Part shown: in pieces, positions 13,830-21,375 of the stretch
How the letters are laid out: each line of letters opens with the position of its first letter
How positions within the stretch are numbered: the stretch's first letter is position 1
Origin: an uncultured Treponema sp.
GTDB taxonomy: Bacteria; Spirochaetota; Spirochaetia; Treponematales; Treponemataceae
NCBI GenBank assembly: GCA_934699065.1
Contig: CAKUWD010000014.1
Coordinates: 1 to 28,343, forward strand
Direction: 5' to 3'
Length of the DNA: 28,343 nt
Position numbers and translations under genes: made by a program
The notes under the pieces: generated by a model
Databases searched by the model: none
What the model was told of the DNA's origin: nothing
What the model saw: the letters and a program-made list of their open reading frames with translations, nothing else

Positions 13830-15854
13830 ATGAAATTTTCAAAAAAAAATATTTTTCTAGTTATTTCTATTTTGATGCTTGTTGTAAATCTTTGTGCACA
13901 AAACGCGGGAAAAAAAATTACAGTATCGCCTCCAACAATTTTAGGTGTGGAAGAAACTGAAAAATGGATTTCGCTTTTTGTACAGGGGCAACTTTTAAGT
14001 GATATTCAAAATTTTTCTGACTTTACTGTAATAGACAGAACTGCTGCAGAACAGATAATGGGAGAACAGGCTTTAAAAGAAGCGAATGCTTTTATTGGTG
14101 AAAATGAAAACGCTTCGATTGAATATGCAACTTTGGTGGATTCAGATTATCTTGTTATAGTTAATATCTTGAAAAAAAGCAGTAATTGGGCTTTGGACTG
14201 TAAAATCATTGATGTAACAACAAGCAAGCCCTTTGGAAAGGCATATTCAAATGCTAATGTAACTTCGTTAATGATTGAAGATGGAAGCGTAATACATGCT
14301 GCCGCTTATGAACTATTAAAAAGTGTAGGTGTGAGCGAGAAAAAACTGTCTCCGCTTACTCAGCAAACTAAAAAGCAGCTTGAACAGGTTGCGGCACAAA
14401 CGAGCCTTGCAAAAGGTATTGTAGCTGAACAGAATGGAATGAATATAGAGGCTATGACATACTATATGCAGGCATCTGCTAGTAATGCAAGATTGAAGGA
14501 AGTTACAAAACGAATATCTTCTGCTTCAAGTAAAATTTCATCAGGAAATTTTGGTGTAGATGCAGAAAATAAGATTGCTCTAAGAAATCAATGGATTAAT
14601 CTCTTAAAACAAACTGTTGAATCTATAGAAAAGGAACCTCCATTTTTGTTTATATATGATGAGAAGATTATTCCTTTAGAGTTAACGGAAGCTAATTATA
14701 AAAATAATACGCAATCATTTTCTTTGTATGGAGATTTGCATTTTTCGCAAGATACATATGATGTTCTTTATAACATTAGCGAATCTCTAAAATTAATTCC
14801 AGAAGCCAAGAACTGGGGAGACGAGGTATGGAATTTTACGAATGAATTAGCAAAAGAAGACTCTTGGATAAAAAAAAGGCCTCTTATTAATGTCGAACTA
14901 TCTATAAGGGATGAAAACAACAATATTCTAAGTACGGTTTGTAGACAATATAGAAATACATTTAACAATGGAAATGGCTATGAATATGATCCAATTCCAG
15001 TGTTTGAATCCTGTACAAATGAAAAATTAACTGGTGATGGAAGAAATTCATTAAATTACTTAAACCACTTAATTACTTTTTATGATGTTCCAATCGATAA
15101 TATAAAATCGACAGATACACTTGTTGTTTCTGTCGATAGAGTATATTTCGTAAACGATCGGTTAGACCGAATTATAAAATACGGAGTTAAAAGTAATACT
15201 ATAGATGTTGAAATTCCAATTTTGACAACAAGTCTTTTTCAAAAGGAGTTTTCATTAAATACGCGAAAAGTAGTTACAAATTATACAGAATATACAGAAG
15301 CAGGTCCTTATCTATCCTGGTATTGGGATTTATTAGCTTTTTCTGATAATGTTGCAGGCGGTTATACGCAAAATTATAAGTATTTTCATGACTTTATTAA
15401 ATTTTATTGCGCAAAATTCTCCTATATAAATGGGGAGGCATATTTAGGCTATGGTAAAGATACTGATAATACATATGCTGATAAGGCATATAAAATTGGA
15501 TCTCCAGCTTATTTAGGAATATCAGTGCTAAAGTCTAAAGATGAAAATAAATATATAGTTAAAACTGTAAAGAAAAATAGTCCAGCTGAAAAAGCAGGTA
15601 TAAAAAAAGGGGATGCTATTTTTTATAATGATACAGATTCTGATAAGAATTTTTATGAAAACTTATTTTATCCTGGAGTGTTATCTCAATCATGGGATTC
15701 AAAACCAAAAGATAGAAATAGGTATAATATCATTATTTTTAACGAAGCAATTGCATTGAATCCAGGAGATACAGTGTTTTTTAATATCGAAAGAAAAACT
15801 GGAAAAGAAGTTGAAATAATCAGAATCCCTGTGAAACTGGAAGCTTGTAAATAA
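13830..15854 (+). CDS. Exported CsgG-like protein with a C-terminal PDZ domain
   Basis: The 674-residue product has a signal peptide (LCA cleavage near residue 23). A CsgG/LpoB-like domain follows (about 25-170): the KWISLFVQGQLLSDIQNFSD helix, then FTVIDRTAAEQIMGEQAL and a SDYLVIVNILKKSSNWALDC strand pair. A helical TPR-like stretch (about 175-230) comes next, then 300 residues I do not recognise. The end (about 560-674) is a PDZ domain: YLGISVLKSKD, VKTVKKNSPAEKAGIKKGDA. GGAGG lies 7 nt before the ATG. Base composition falls from about 14.6 kb onwards, as if the C-terminal two-thirds had a different origin. It probably assembles with the two LPP20-like neighbours in the envelope. Confidence 0.75.
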   Translation: MKFSKKNIFLVISILMLVVNLCAQNAGKKITVSPPTILGVEETEKWISLFVQGQLLSDIQNFSDFTVIDRTAAEQIMGEQALKEANAFIGENENASIEYATLVDSDYLVIVNILKKSSNWALDCKIIDVTTSKPFGKAYSNANVTSLMIEDGSVIHAAAYELLKSVGVSEKKLSPLTQQTKKQLEQVAAQTSLAKGIVAEQNGMNIEAMTYYMQASASNARLKEVTKRISSASSKISSGNFGVDAENKIALRNQWINLLKQTVESIEKEPPFLFIYDEKIIPLELTEANYKNNTQSFSLYGDLHFSQDTYDVLYNISESLKLIPEAKNWGDEVWNFTNELAKEDSWIKKRPLINVELSIRDENNNILSTVCRQYRNTFNNGNGYEYDPIPVFESCTNEKLTGDGRNSLNYLNHLITFYDVPIDNIKSTDTLVVSVDRVYFVNDRLDRIIKYGVKSNTIDVEIPILTTSLFQKEFSLNTRKVVTNYTEYTEAGPYLSWYWDLLAFSDNVAGGYTQNYKYFHDFIKFYCAKFSYINGEAYLGYGKDTDNTYADKAYKIGSPAYLGISVLKSKDENKYIVKTVKKNSPAEKAGIKKGDAIFYNDTDSDKNFYENLFYPGVLSQSWDSKPKDRNRYNIIIFNEAIALNPGDTVFFNIERKTGKEVEIIRIPVKLEACK

Positions 15855-15913
15855 TATGGATATTCAGGATATTTTTAAGTTAGAAAAATGGGTCTTTAAG
15901 TGCGAGGTTTGTA

Positions 15914-16552
15914 ATGTGTGAAAGATATGATAAAAAATCTATCAATGTATCAATAAACAATCTGTATTCTTTGTTTAATTCTAAAGACAAATACTTTTTT
16001 GACTTTACGTCTCGTGAAAATATAACATCAAAGGCTGGGATTTATATTGTATTTGATAAAAAAGATGTTACGAATGCTTATTCAAAAGGTCGTGTTGTTA
16101 GAATAGGAGAATCTGTAAATATTCATGAGCGAATTTACAAGCATTGTAGCAATAAAAAGTTAAGTATATTTAGGCGTATGCTTGGAACCTCAGTATTAGA
16201 TGATGCCCAGAAAAGATATTTGTCATTATGGAATGATGAAGAAACAAGCGAAAGTGATTTTTCAGAAATAAGAAAACAAGTTGATGAATACATGAAAGAG
16301 CATTTCTTGTTTCTGGGAATACCTGTTTTTGACAGGGAAGATAAGACAAGAAGAAAAAATCTGGAAGCACGACTTATTTCTACATTCTCATGGTGGTGGT
16401 TTTATAATAAACAGCCTGCAAATGAGGGGGTGAATCTGCTTGCTAATATACCACAAAGTGGATTATGGCTTTCACAGTCAGTTTTCCAAGAGCCGGTATC
16501 AAAAGATGATATTCAGGTTCTGGAATCTGCAATTAGTCGAATTAGAGATTAA
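15914..16552 (+). CDS. Divergent GIY-YIG nuclease-like protein
   Basis: The 212-residue product carries GIY at residues 42-44 (KAGIYIVF), then RVVRIGESVNIHERIYKH, where RIG replaces YIG and R73 sits at the catalytic Arg position. KNLEARLISTFS follows with E151 as the metal-binding Glu, and a downstream Asn-rich loop (YNKQPANEG). The full set of catalytic positions except the second Tyr is therefore present. GAGG lies 7 nt before the ATG. It could be a homing, repair or defence nuclease; no partner gene settles this. A (GT/A)-rich gap of 59 bp separates it from the preceding operon. Confidence 0.65.
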   Translation: MCERYDKKSINVSINNLYSLFNSKDKYFFDFTSRENITSKAGIYIVFDKKDVTNAYSKGRVVRIGESVNIHERIYKHCSNKKLSIFRRMLGTSVLDDAQKRYLSLWNDEETSESDFSEIRKQVDEYMKEHFLFLGIPVFDREDKTRRKNLEARLISTFSWWWFYNKQPANEGVNLLANIPQSGLWLSQSVFQEPVSKDDIQVLESAISRIRD

Positions 16553-16604
16553 AAACACTTAACATCGGAAGTTTTTTTTCTATGTTATATACAGGAGGCA
16601 AATA

Positions 16605-16844
16605 ATGGCAGATAAACACTGGAGCAAGGAATTGCAGAAACTCACTTACGACAAGCTGGATTTGATTTCTGTTGTAAAAAATTATAAGGAGCCTTTTCAT
16701 GGCATCGTGAGCGGGCTAAATCGTGGGAAGGTTACGATTTCTAATGTGATTACAAAAAACTACATGCCTGTTCCCGGTGATCAGGTACTTGCAGAATATG
16801 AAAGCATTCAGGCCATGATTGATGACGGCTGGGTGCTTGATTAG
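16605..16844 (+). CDS. Small protein of unknown function
   Basis: The 79-residue product, HWSKELQKLTYDKLDLISVV followed by a strand-rich end, has no signal or membrane segment. AGGAGG lies about 8 nt before the ATG. I do not recognise it. It lies 32 bp upstream of the FliG C-domain gene, in the same direction and with no terminator between, so the two are probably co-transcribed. Nothing else indicates function. Confidence 0.7.
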   Translation: MADKHWSKELQKLTYDKLDLISVVKNYKEPFHGIVSGLNRGKVTISNVITKNYMPVPGDQVLAEYESIQAMIDDGWVLD

Positions 16845-16876
16845 GTATAAGAAAATATTTTCGAAGGAGGCTCTTT

Positions 16877-17569
16877 ATGGCAGATGTTAAAAAAATCTTT
16901 GAAAAAGTAACTTCAGATGCTGAGGTTCAGATTAAGCAACTTATAGAAGATCGGAAGCTTTTGCGTTCACTTTTCCTTGAAGAGGCCGAAAAGCAGAATG
17001 AAAAAACTAAGGAATTAATAACGAATCTTCTAAAAGATACATCTTTTGGTGAATCTGAAGAAGATAATATTTCGTACACTTTCGAGGCCGATTTATACCG
17101 CTTTATTGGAGACTGGTATAAAAATAATATCTGCGGTTCTGTTCCTTCTGGTGTTGTACATGATATTTTGCTTTCTCTTGATGAAAGTTCCAGACGCAAT
17201 ATAGAGGCCCGTCTTCTTACAGAACGAAAGGATATACTTCGCGGAATCATTAAAAGCTCTTTCTGGTATTTTTCTGATATCGTCTATCTTGATGACAGGG
17301 CAATACAAAAGTGCCTGCGCGAAATAGATAATGCGACTCTGGCTAAGGCCTTGAAGGGGGCAGAGTACACAGTTATTAACAAGATTACCCGAAATATGTC
17401 TAAACGCGCCGCAACTATGCTGCTTGAGGATATGGAGTTTATGGGGCCTGTCCGCAAAAAAGATATTTTCGAGGCGCAGGAAGAATTTATCCGCATAGTT
17501 AAAAAGCTTGAAGAAAACGACGAAATTGTTGTTGCGATTCCAGATAGTGATGATGAGCTGGTGATATAG
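16877..17569 (+). CDS. FliG C-terminal-domain protein, shortened paralogue of the flagellar switch protein
   Basis: The 230-residue product aligns from memory with the end of FliG. Residues 92-222 include LLSLDESSRRNIEARLLTE, then DIVYLDDRAIQKCLREID, NATLAKALKGAEYTVINKIT, RNMSKRAATMLLEDMEFMGP and VRKKDIFEAQEEFIRIVKKL. Charged torque-helix positions are mostly kept (MLLEDM). Full FliG is about 330-345 residues, so the N-terminal MS-ring-binding domain is absent. It is replaced by about 70 residues with a charged helical, probably coiled-coil, start. GGAGG lies about 6 nt before the ATG. No other flagellar gene is adjacent. It may be a stator-facing accessory rotor protein or have a non-motor role. 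Confidence 0.82.
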   Translation: MADVKKIFEKVTSDAEVQIKQLIEDRKLLRSLFLEEAEKQNEKTKELITNLLKDTSFGESEEDNISYTFEADLYRFIGDWYKNNICGSVPSGVVHDILLSLDESSRRNIEARLLTERKDILRGIIKSSFWYFSDIVYLDDRAIQKCLREIDNATLAKALKGAEYTVINKITRNMSKRAATMLLEDMEFMGPVRKKDIFEAQEEFIRIVKKLEENDEIVVAIPDSDDELVI

Positions 17570-17571
17570 TT

Positions 17572-17649
17572 GATTGCCACGTCGCCTGCGGCTACTCGCA
17601 ATGACGAAGCAAAAAACTGTCATTGCGAGCACGAAGTGCGTGGCAATCT
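17572..17649. repeat. Large palindromic repeat (TTGCCAC...GTGGCAA family)
   Basis: GATTGCCACG at 17572-17581 and CTCGCAATGAC at 17595-17605 are mirrored by GTCATTGCGAG (17619-17629) and CGTGGCAATC (17640-17649), giving a long hairpin. It lies 2 bp after the FliG-like gene and could also serve as its mRNA end. The same style of repeat is widespread between genes in many bacterial genomes. Confidence 0.75.
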
Positions 17650-17659
17650 AGTAATATAT

Positions 17660-17696
17660 TTGCCTTTTTGCAGCTAATATGCTAGAATACTAGTTA
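17660..17696 (+). promoter_or_regulatory. uxuB promoter with ATACTAG operator
   Basis: TTGCCT (17660-17665), N17 and TAGAAT (17683-17688) form a promoter. The operator copy AATACTAGTT (17687-17696) begins on the last bases of the -10, covers the start point and abuts the ribosome binding site ACGAGG. It shares the ATACTAG core with the uxuA, uxaC and kdgA sites. Confidence 0.65.
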
Positions 17697-17708
17697 CGAG
17701 GCATTTAT

Positions 17709-19301
17709 ATGAAATTAACTATCGAAGGAATAAAAAATACTGCGGAGTGGGAGTCTAAAGGTTACTCACTTCCTAAATTTGACCGTGCTGCTGTTGAAGC
17801 CGCAACTAAAGCAAATCCTTTCTGGATTCATTTTGGTGCAGGAAATATTTTCCGAGCCTTCCAGGCTAACGTTGTTCAGAACCTTTTGAACGATAAAGTT
17901 CTTGACCGCGGTCTTGTTGTAGCAGAAGGTTACGACTACGAAATCATCGAAAAGATGTACCGTCCACACGACAACATCGGCGCTCTTGTTACTTTGAAGT
18001 CTAGCGGCTCTGTTGAAAAAACTGTTGTCGGCTCTATTATGGAATCTCTTGCTGCTGATTCTGCAAACGAAAAAGACTGGGCACGTCTTCTTGAGATTTT
18101 CCGCTCTCCATCTCTTCAGATGGTTACTTTTACAATTACAGAAAAAGGCTACCTTTTGCGAAATGCCGCAGGCGTTTCTATGCCTGGTGTTGAAGATGAT
18201 TTTGCAGCAGGTCCTGTTCTGCCAAAATCATACATTGGTAAGGTTGTAACTCTTCTTCACGAGCGCTTTGTAAACGGCGAGCTTCCAATTGCTATGGTCA
18301 GCATGGATAACTGCTCTCACAACGGCGATAAATTGTATGCTGCTGTAAACGAGTTTGCAAAAGAATGGGAAAACCGCGGTGTATGTAAGCCTGGCTTCCT
18401 CGACTATGTAAACAACGCCAGCAAGGTGAGCTTCCCTTGGACAATGATTGATAAAATCACTCCACGTCCTGACGCAAAAATCGAAAAGATTCTTGCAGAT
18501 GACGGCATCGAACAGCTTGAGCCAGTAATCACAAGCAAGAAAACTTACGTTGCTCCATTCGTAAACGCAGAGGAATGTCAGTATCTTGTTATTGAAGACA
18601 GCTTCCCTAATGGCCGCCCTGAACTTGAAAAAGCAGGACTTTACTTTACAGACCGCGCAACTGTAGACAAGGTAGAAAAAATGAAGGTTTGTACTTGTCT
18701 GAACCCTCTTCATACCTTCCTTGCAGTTAGCGGCTGCTTACTCGGCTACACACTTATTGCTGATGAAATGAAGGACGAGGATTTGCTGCGTCTTGTAAAG
18801 CGCCTCGGCTACGAAGAAGGACTTCCTGTTGTAGTTGATCCTGGAATCATTAAGCCTCGCGACTTTATCGATGAGGTTGTAAATATCCGTATTCCAAATC
18901 CATTTATGCCGGATACTCCTCAGCGCATTGCCTGTGATACTTCGCAGAAGCTCAGCATCCGCTTTGGCGAGACAATCAAGGGATATCTTGCACGCCCAGA
19001 ACTCAGTCTTGCAAATCTCAAGGTTCTTCCTCTTGTATTCGCTCTCTGGCTCCGCTATCTTACAGGAATCGGCGACGACGGAAAGCCTTTTGAGCTCAGC
19101 CCTGATCCGCTTTTGGATGAGTGCAGAAAGTACGTGGTTTCGACAGGCTCAACCACCGCAGATATAGATTCACTTCTTCGCCGCAAGGAAATCTTTGGCG
19201 TAGACCTCTTTGAAGCAGGACTTGCTGATACTGTAAAAGCATACTTTGTACAGCTTAATGCCGGAAACGGTGCTGTGCGTGAGGTTCTTAAAAGCTTATA
19301 A
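17709..19301 (+). CDS. uxuB: Fructuronate reductase (mannitol dehydrogenase family)
   Basis: The 530-residue product matches the long-chain mannitol dehydrogenase family: FWIHFGAGNIFRAFQANVVQ (nucleotide-binding Gly motif near residues 38-45), SMDNCSHNGDKL (about 198-209), PWTMIDKITPRPD and CLNPLHTFLAV (catalytic Lys/Asn/His region). With uxaC and uxuA in the same apparent regulon, it should reduce fructuronate to mannonate with NADH. GAGG lies about 7 nt before the ATG. A palindromic repeat is inserted in frame at residues 476-483 (VVSTGSTT). Two terminators follow the stop codon. Confidence 0.93.
   Translation: MKLTIEGIKNTAEWESKGYSLPKFDRAAVEAATKANPFWIHFGAGNIFRAFQANVVQNLLNDKVLDRGLVVAEGYDYEIIEKMYRPHDNIGALVTLKSSGSVEKTVVGSIMESLAADSANEKDWARLLEIFRSPSLQMVTFTITEKGYLLRNAAGVSMPGVEDDFAAGPVLPKSYIGKVVTLLHERFVNGELPIAMVSMDNCSHNGDKLYAAVNEFAKEWENRGVCKPGFLDYVNNASKVSFPWTMIDKITPRPDAKIEKILADDGIEQLEPVITSKKTYVAPFVNAEECQYLVIEDSFPNGRPELEKAGLYFTDRATVDKVEKMKVCTCLNPLHTFLAVSGCLLGYTLIADEMKDEDLLRLVKRLGYEEGLPVVVDPGIIKPRDFIDEVVNIRIPNPFMPDTPQRIACDTSQKLSIRFGETIKGYLARPELSLANLKVLPLVFALWLRYLTGIGDDGKPFELSPDPLLDECRKYVVSTGSTTADIDSLLRRKEIFGVDLFEAGLADTVKAYFVQLNAGNGAVREVLKSL
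19134..19157. repeat. Palindromic repeat inserted in frame in uxuB
   Basis: The 24 bp begin GTGGTTTCGACAGGCTCA and end in CAACCACC, a near-perfect palindrome. They encode VVSTGSTT in the uxuB frame. The same repeat in opposite orientation lies in uxaC (24711-24735), and related ends occur at 977-1083. Confidence 0.85.
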
Positions 19302-19335
19302 GACATGTTAACTACCTCATAAACACATATTAGGT

Positions 19336-19361
19336 ATCTCACATTTATATTGAGATTTTTT
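19336..19361 (+). terminator. First terminator after uxuB
   Basis: ATCTCA (19336-19341) pairs with TGAGAT (19351-19356), followed by a T-run to 19361. It lies 35 bp after the uxuB stop. Confidence 0.6.
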
Positions 19362-19367
19362 CAGAAA

Positions 19368-19397
19368 ACCTTATGCTAAGCGGCATGAGGTTTTTTT
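19368..19397 (+). terminator. Second terminator, overlapping the ribosome binding site of the next gene
   Basis: ACCTTATGC (19368-19376) pairs with GCATGAGGT (19383-19391) in a 9-bp stem with a 6-nt loop, followed by T7 (19391-19397). The T-run ends directly at ATG 19398. The only Shine-Dalgarno-like sequence for that gene (GAGG, 19387-19390) is inside the 3' arm of the hairpin. Confidence 0.75.
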
Positions 19398-20780
19398 ATG
19401 AAGAAATTATTTTTATTGTTGATGTTGGCTCTTACAGAGGTGATGTCGCTTTGCGCAGAGGTTCGCGCAGATGACTGCCTGCAGAAGATGGAAAGCTACC
19501 TTGAAGAAGTTGCAGAAGCTTACCATATTCCGGGAATGGCAGTCCTTATCACTAATCCGAAAGAGACAGTTTTTGAAAAAGCATACGGACAGTGTTCGAG
19601 TCTGGACCAGCAGTTTTTTATCGGCTCTATGAGTAAGTCTTATACGGCTCTTTGTATAATGCAGCTGGTGGAGAAGGGACTTGTTTCTCTGGATGCTGAT
19701 ATTTCACTTTATCTGCCAGACTATAAATTTTTAAAGCCGGTTACAGTTCTTGCACTCTTAAATCAGACAAGTGGTTTTGATACACATGCAAAACTGCACA
19801 ATGTAAAGATTACACAAACGTATGGAAAATATGAGTATGCCAATGTTAATTATGATTTGCTTGGAAAAATTATAGAGGCTGTCAGCGGGCTGTCTTATGA
19901 AGATTATATTCAGCAGAACCTTTTTGCACCGCTTGGCATGGCAGATTCAAGGGCCAATGCCTGGGCTGTAAAAGACAGTCCAAAACTGCTGCTTGGTAAC
20001 CGCAACTACTTTGGATTTTTTAAGCGGGGGCCGGCTGTTTTTCCTGTAGAAAAATCCTGGTTCCATGAGCCGGCAGGTTATATTGCGGTAACACCACACG
20101 ACCACGCTAAATATCTAAGAATGTATCTGAACGAGGGGAAGTCGGGCGATTCGGAAAATCAGTTAGCTCAGATTTTAAGTCCCGAAGGCATTCAGAAAAT
20201 GTGGTATAAAAATGTAAGCGAAGATAATAATCACTTTGATGTTTATTACGGAATGGGCTGGAATTATATGAACTGGAAGGGGCAGCTAATGCTTTTTCAC
20301 GGTGGTCAGGTTGAAAACGGAATTACCTTTCAGTACATTCTTCCGGATAAAAAAATTGCCGTCTGCTTTATGATAAATGCCAGTGATTATCTTGTAATGA
20401 ACGATATTATGAATGGTGTTATTTTTGACACTGTTTCTATTTTGAATGAAGAAGAGCCTGAGAAAATAAATCATAAGACTTATTTTCATATGCATATTAT
20501 ATATGATGTGATATATTTCCTGTTACTTGGACTTTCAATTCTTATTTTGTATAAGGCAATAAAATCAAAACCTGGATTTACAGTTAAGAAAATTATTTGC
20601 GGAATTATAGGTTATATTCTCTGGCCTTTGCTTCTTCTGTCTGCTACAAAACTTTTTGCTAATACTCCGCTTTGGGTCGTAAGACTTTTTGTAACAGATT
20701 TGTACATCATAATTGTTACATCTGCAATATGTAGTTTTGGCGCAGGTATAATCCGATGCGTTAAGTTAATAAGGAGATAA
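19398..20780 (+). CDS. Serine beta-lactamase-like hydrolase with C-terminal membrane helices
   Basis: The 460-residue product has a signal peptide (cleavage near LCA, residue 20) and a class C beta-lactamase/DD-peptidase fold. It has catalytic S77-x-x-K80 (FIGSMSKSYTALC), the Y147-A-N149 motif (YEYANVNYDLLGKI) and an HGG triad near residue 304 (LFHGGQVENG). About 100 C-terminal residues carry three membrane helices (VIYFLLLGLSILILY; IICGIIGYILWPLLLL; LYIIIVTSAICSFGAGII), tethering the extracytoplasmic enzyme to the inner membrane. Likely substrates are peptidoglycan peptides or small esters; true beta-lactamase activity is not implied. Its ribosome binding site is within the preceding terminator. 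An outer-membrane pseudogene follows 4 bp after it. Confidence 0.85.
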   Translation: MKKLFLLLMLALTEVMSLCAEVRADDCLQKMESYLEEVAEAYHIPGMAVLITNPKETVFEKAYGQCSSLDQQFFIGSMSKSYTALCIMQLVEKGLVSLDADISLYLPDYKFLKPVTVLALLNQTSGFDTHAKLHNVKITQTYGKYEYANVNYDLLGKIIEAVSGLSYEDYIQQNLFAPLGMADSRANAWAVKDSPKLLLGNRNYFGFFKRGPAVFPVEKSWFHEPAGYIAVTPHDHAKYLRMYLNEGKSGDSENQLAQILSPEGIQKMWYKNVSEDNNHFDVYYGMGWNYMNWKGQLMLFHGGQVENGITFQYILPDKKIAVCFMINASDYLVMNDIMNGVIFDTVSILNEEEPEKINHKTYFHMHIIYDVIYFLLLGLSILILYKAIKSKPGFTVKKIICGIIGYILWPLLLLSATKLFANTPLWVVRLFVTDLYIIIVTSAICSFGAGIIRCVKLIRR

Positions 20781-20784
20781 GAAA

Positions 20785-21359
20785 ATGAAAAAAATAAAAA
20801 CAGGAATGTTTGCTGCTATAGCATTAATGATTCTGGTATCACCACTTTTTGCACAGGAGGAGAAGAACCCTTTCAGCTTGTCGCTTACAACAGATTTTGC
20901 ATATTATCCTGCAAGTGAGGTAATTCCAGGAGGAGATCATTTCTCTAAGATAGTCGGACCTTACAGCGGCGTAGAAGCCTGTACTACTTTGAATGGCAGT
21001 GTTCAAAATATAAAGCCTGTGGTCTGGCTTATGAAGCTCAGGGAATTATAGCATATCAGATGCCGATAGCCTTAAAGCTTGCTGGTGTTATGACAAAGTG
21101 TGTGGGATATTATGATGGAACAGTTTACGGCGAGTTTGATAAAACTTTCGATGGTGATTTTGCTGAGATTTCTATAAGTCCTGTATTTCAGTTATGTTTC
21201 AGCGAAAAAGATAATGTAACATTTTTGATTGATTTTTCAAGCCGCAGAAGTTTTGCAACAAAAATCAATAATAATACAGATATGTTGTATACACAGAAAA
21301 CAGGACGTGAATGGTTTTTCAAACGCCTTGCTTTAAGCTGGACACATCGTTTTATGTAA
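20785..21359 (+). pseudogene. Remnant of a Treponema-type outer-membrane protein gene
   Basis: The first 88 codons encode a signal peptide (LVSPLFAQ) and a start (NPFSLSLTTDFAYYPASEVI, GGDHFSKIVGPYSG) that I associate with Treponema surface proteins of about 350-400 residues, but they end early at TAG 21049-21051. An overlapping frame, open without an ATG from about 20988 to 21359, continues as KYKACGLAYEAQGIIAYQMP and ends DFSSRRSFA...LALSWTHRFM, a plausible barrel C terminus. The middle of the protein is missing and the two parts are in different frames. This indicates an internal deletion with a frameshift near 20970-21000. It lies 4 bp after the serine hydrolase. Confidence 0.75.
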
Positions 21360-21375
21360 AGAACTAAGCAGAAAA

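Noticed and set aside
15856..15921. A 21-codon frame (MDIQDIFKLEKWVFKCEVCNV) between the CsgG-like and GIY-YIG genes, overlapping the latter's start.
   Set aside because: No ribosome binding site, no recognisable family, and short enough to be chance; kept only as a possible leader frame.
19398..20780. Calling the serine hydrolase an antibiotic-resistance beta-lactamase.
   Set aside because: The S-x-x-K, Y-A-N and H-G-G motifs are shared by many peptidases and esterases, and the C-terminal membrane helices are not typical of resistance enzymes.
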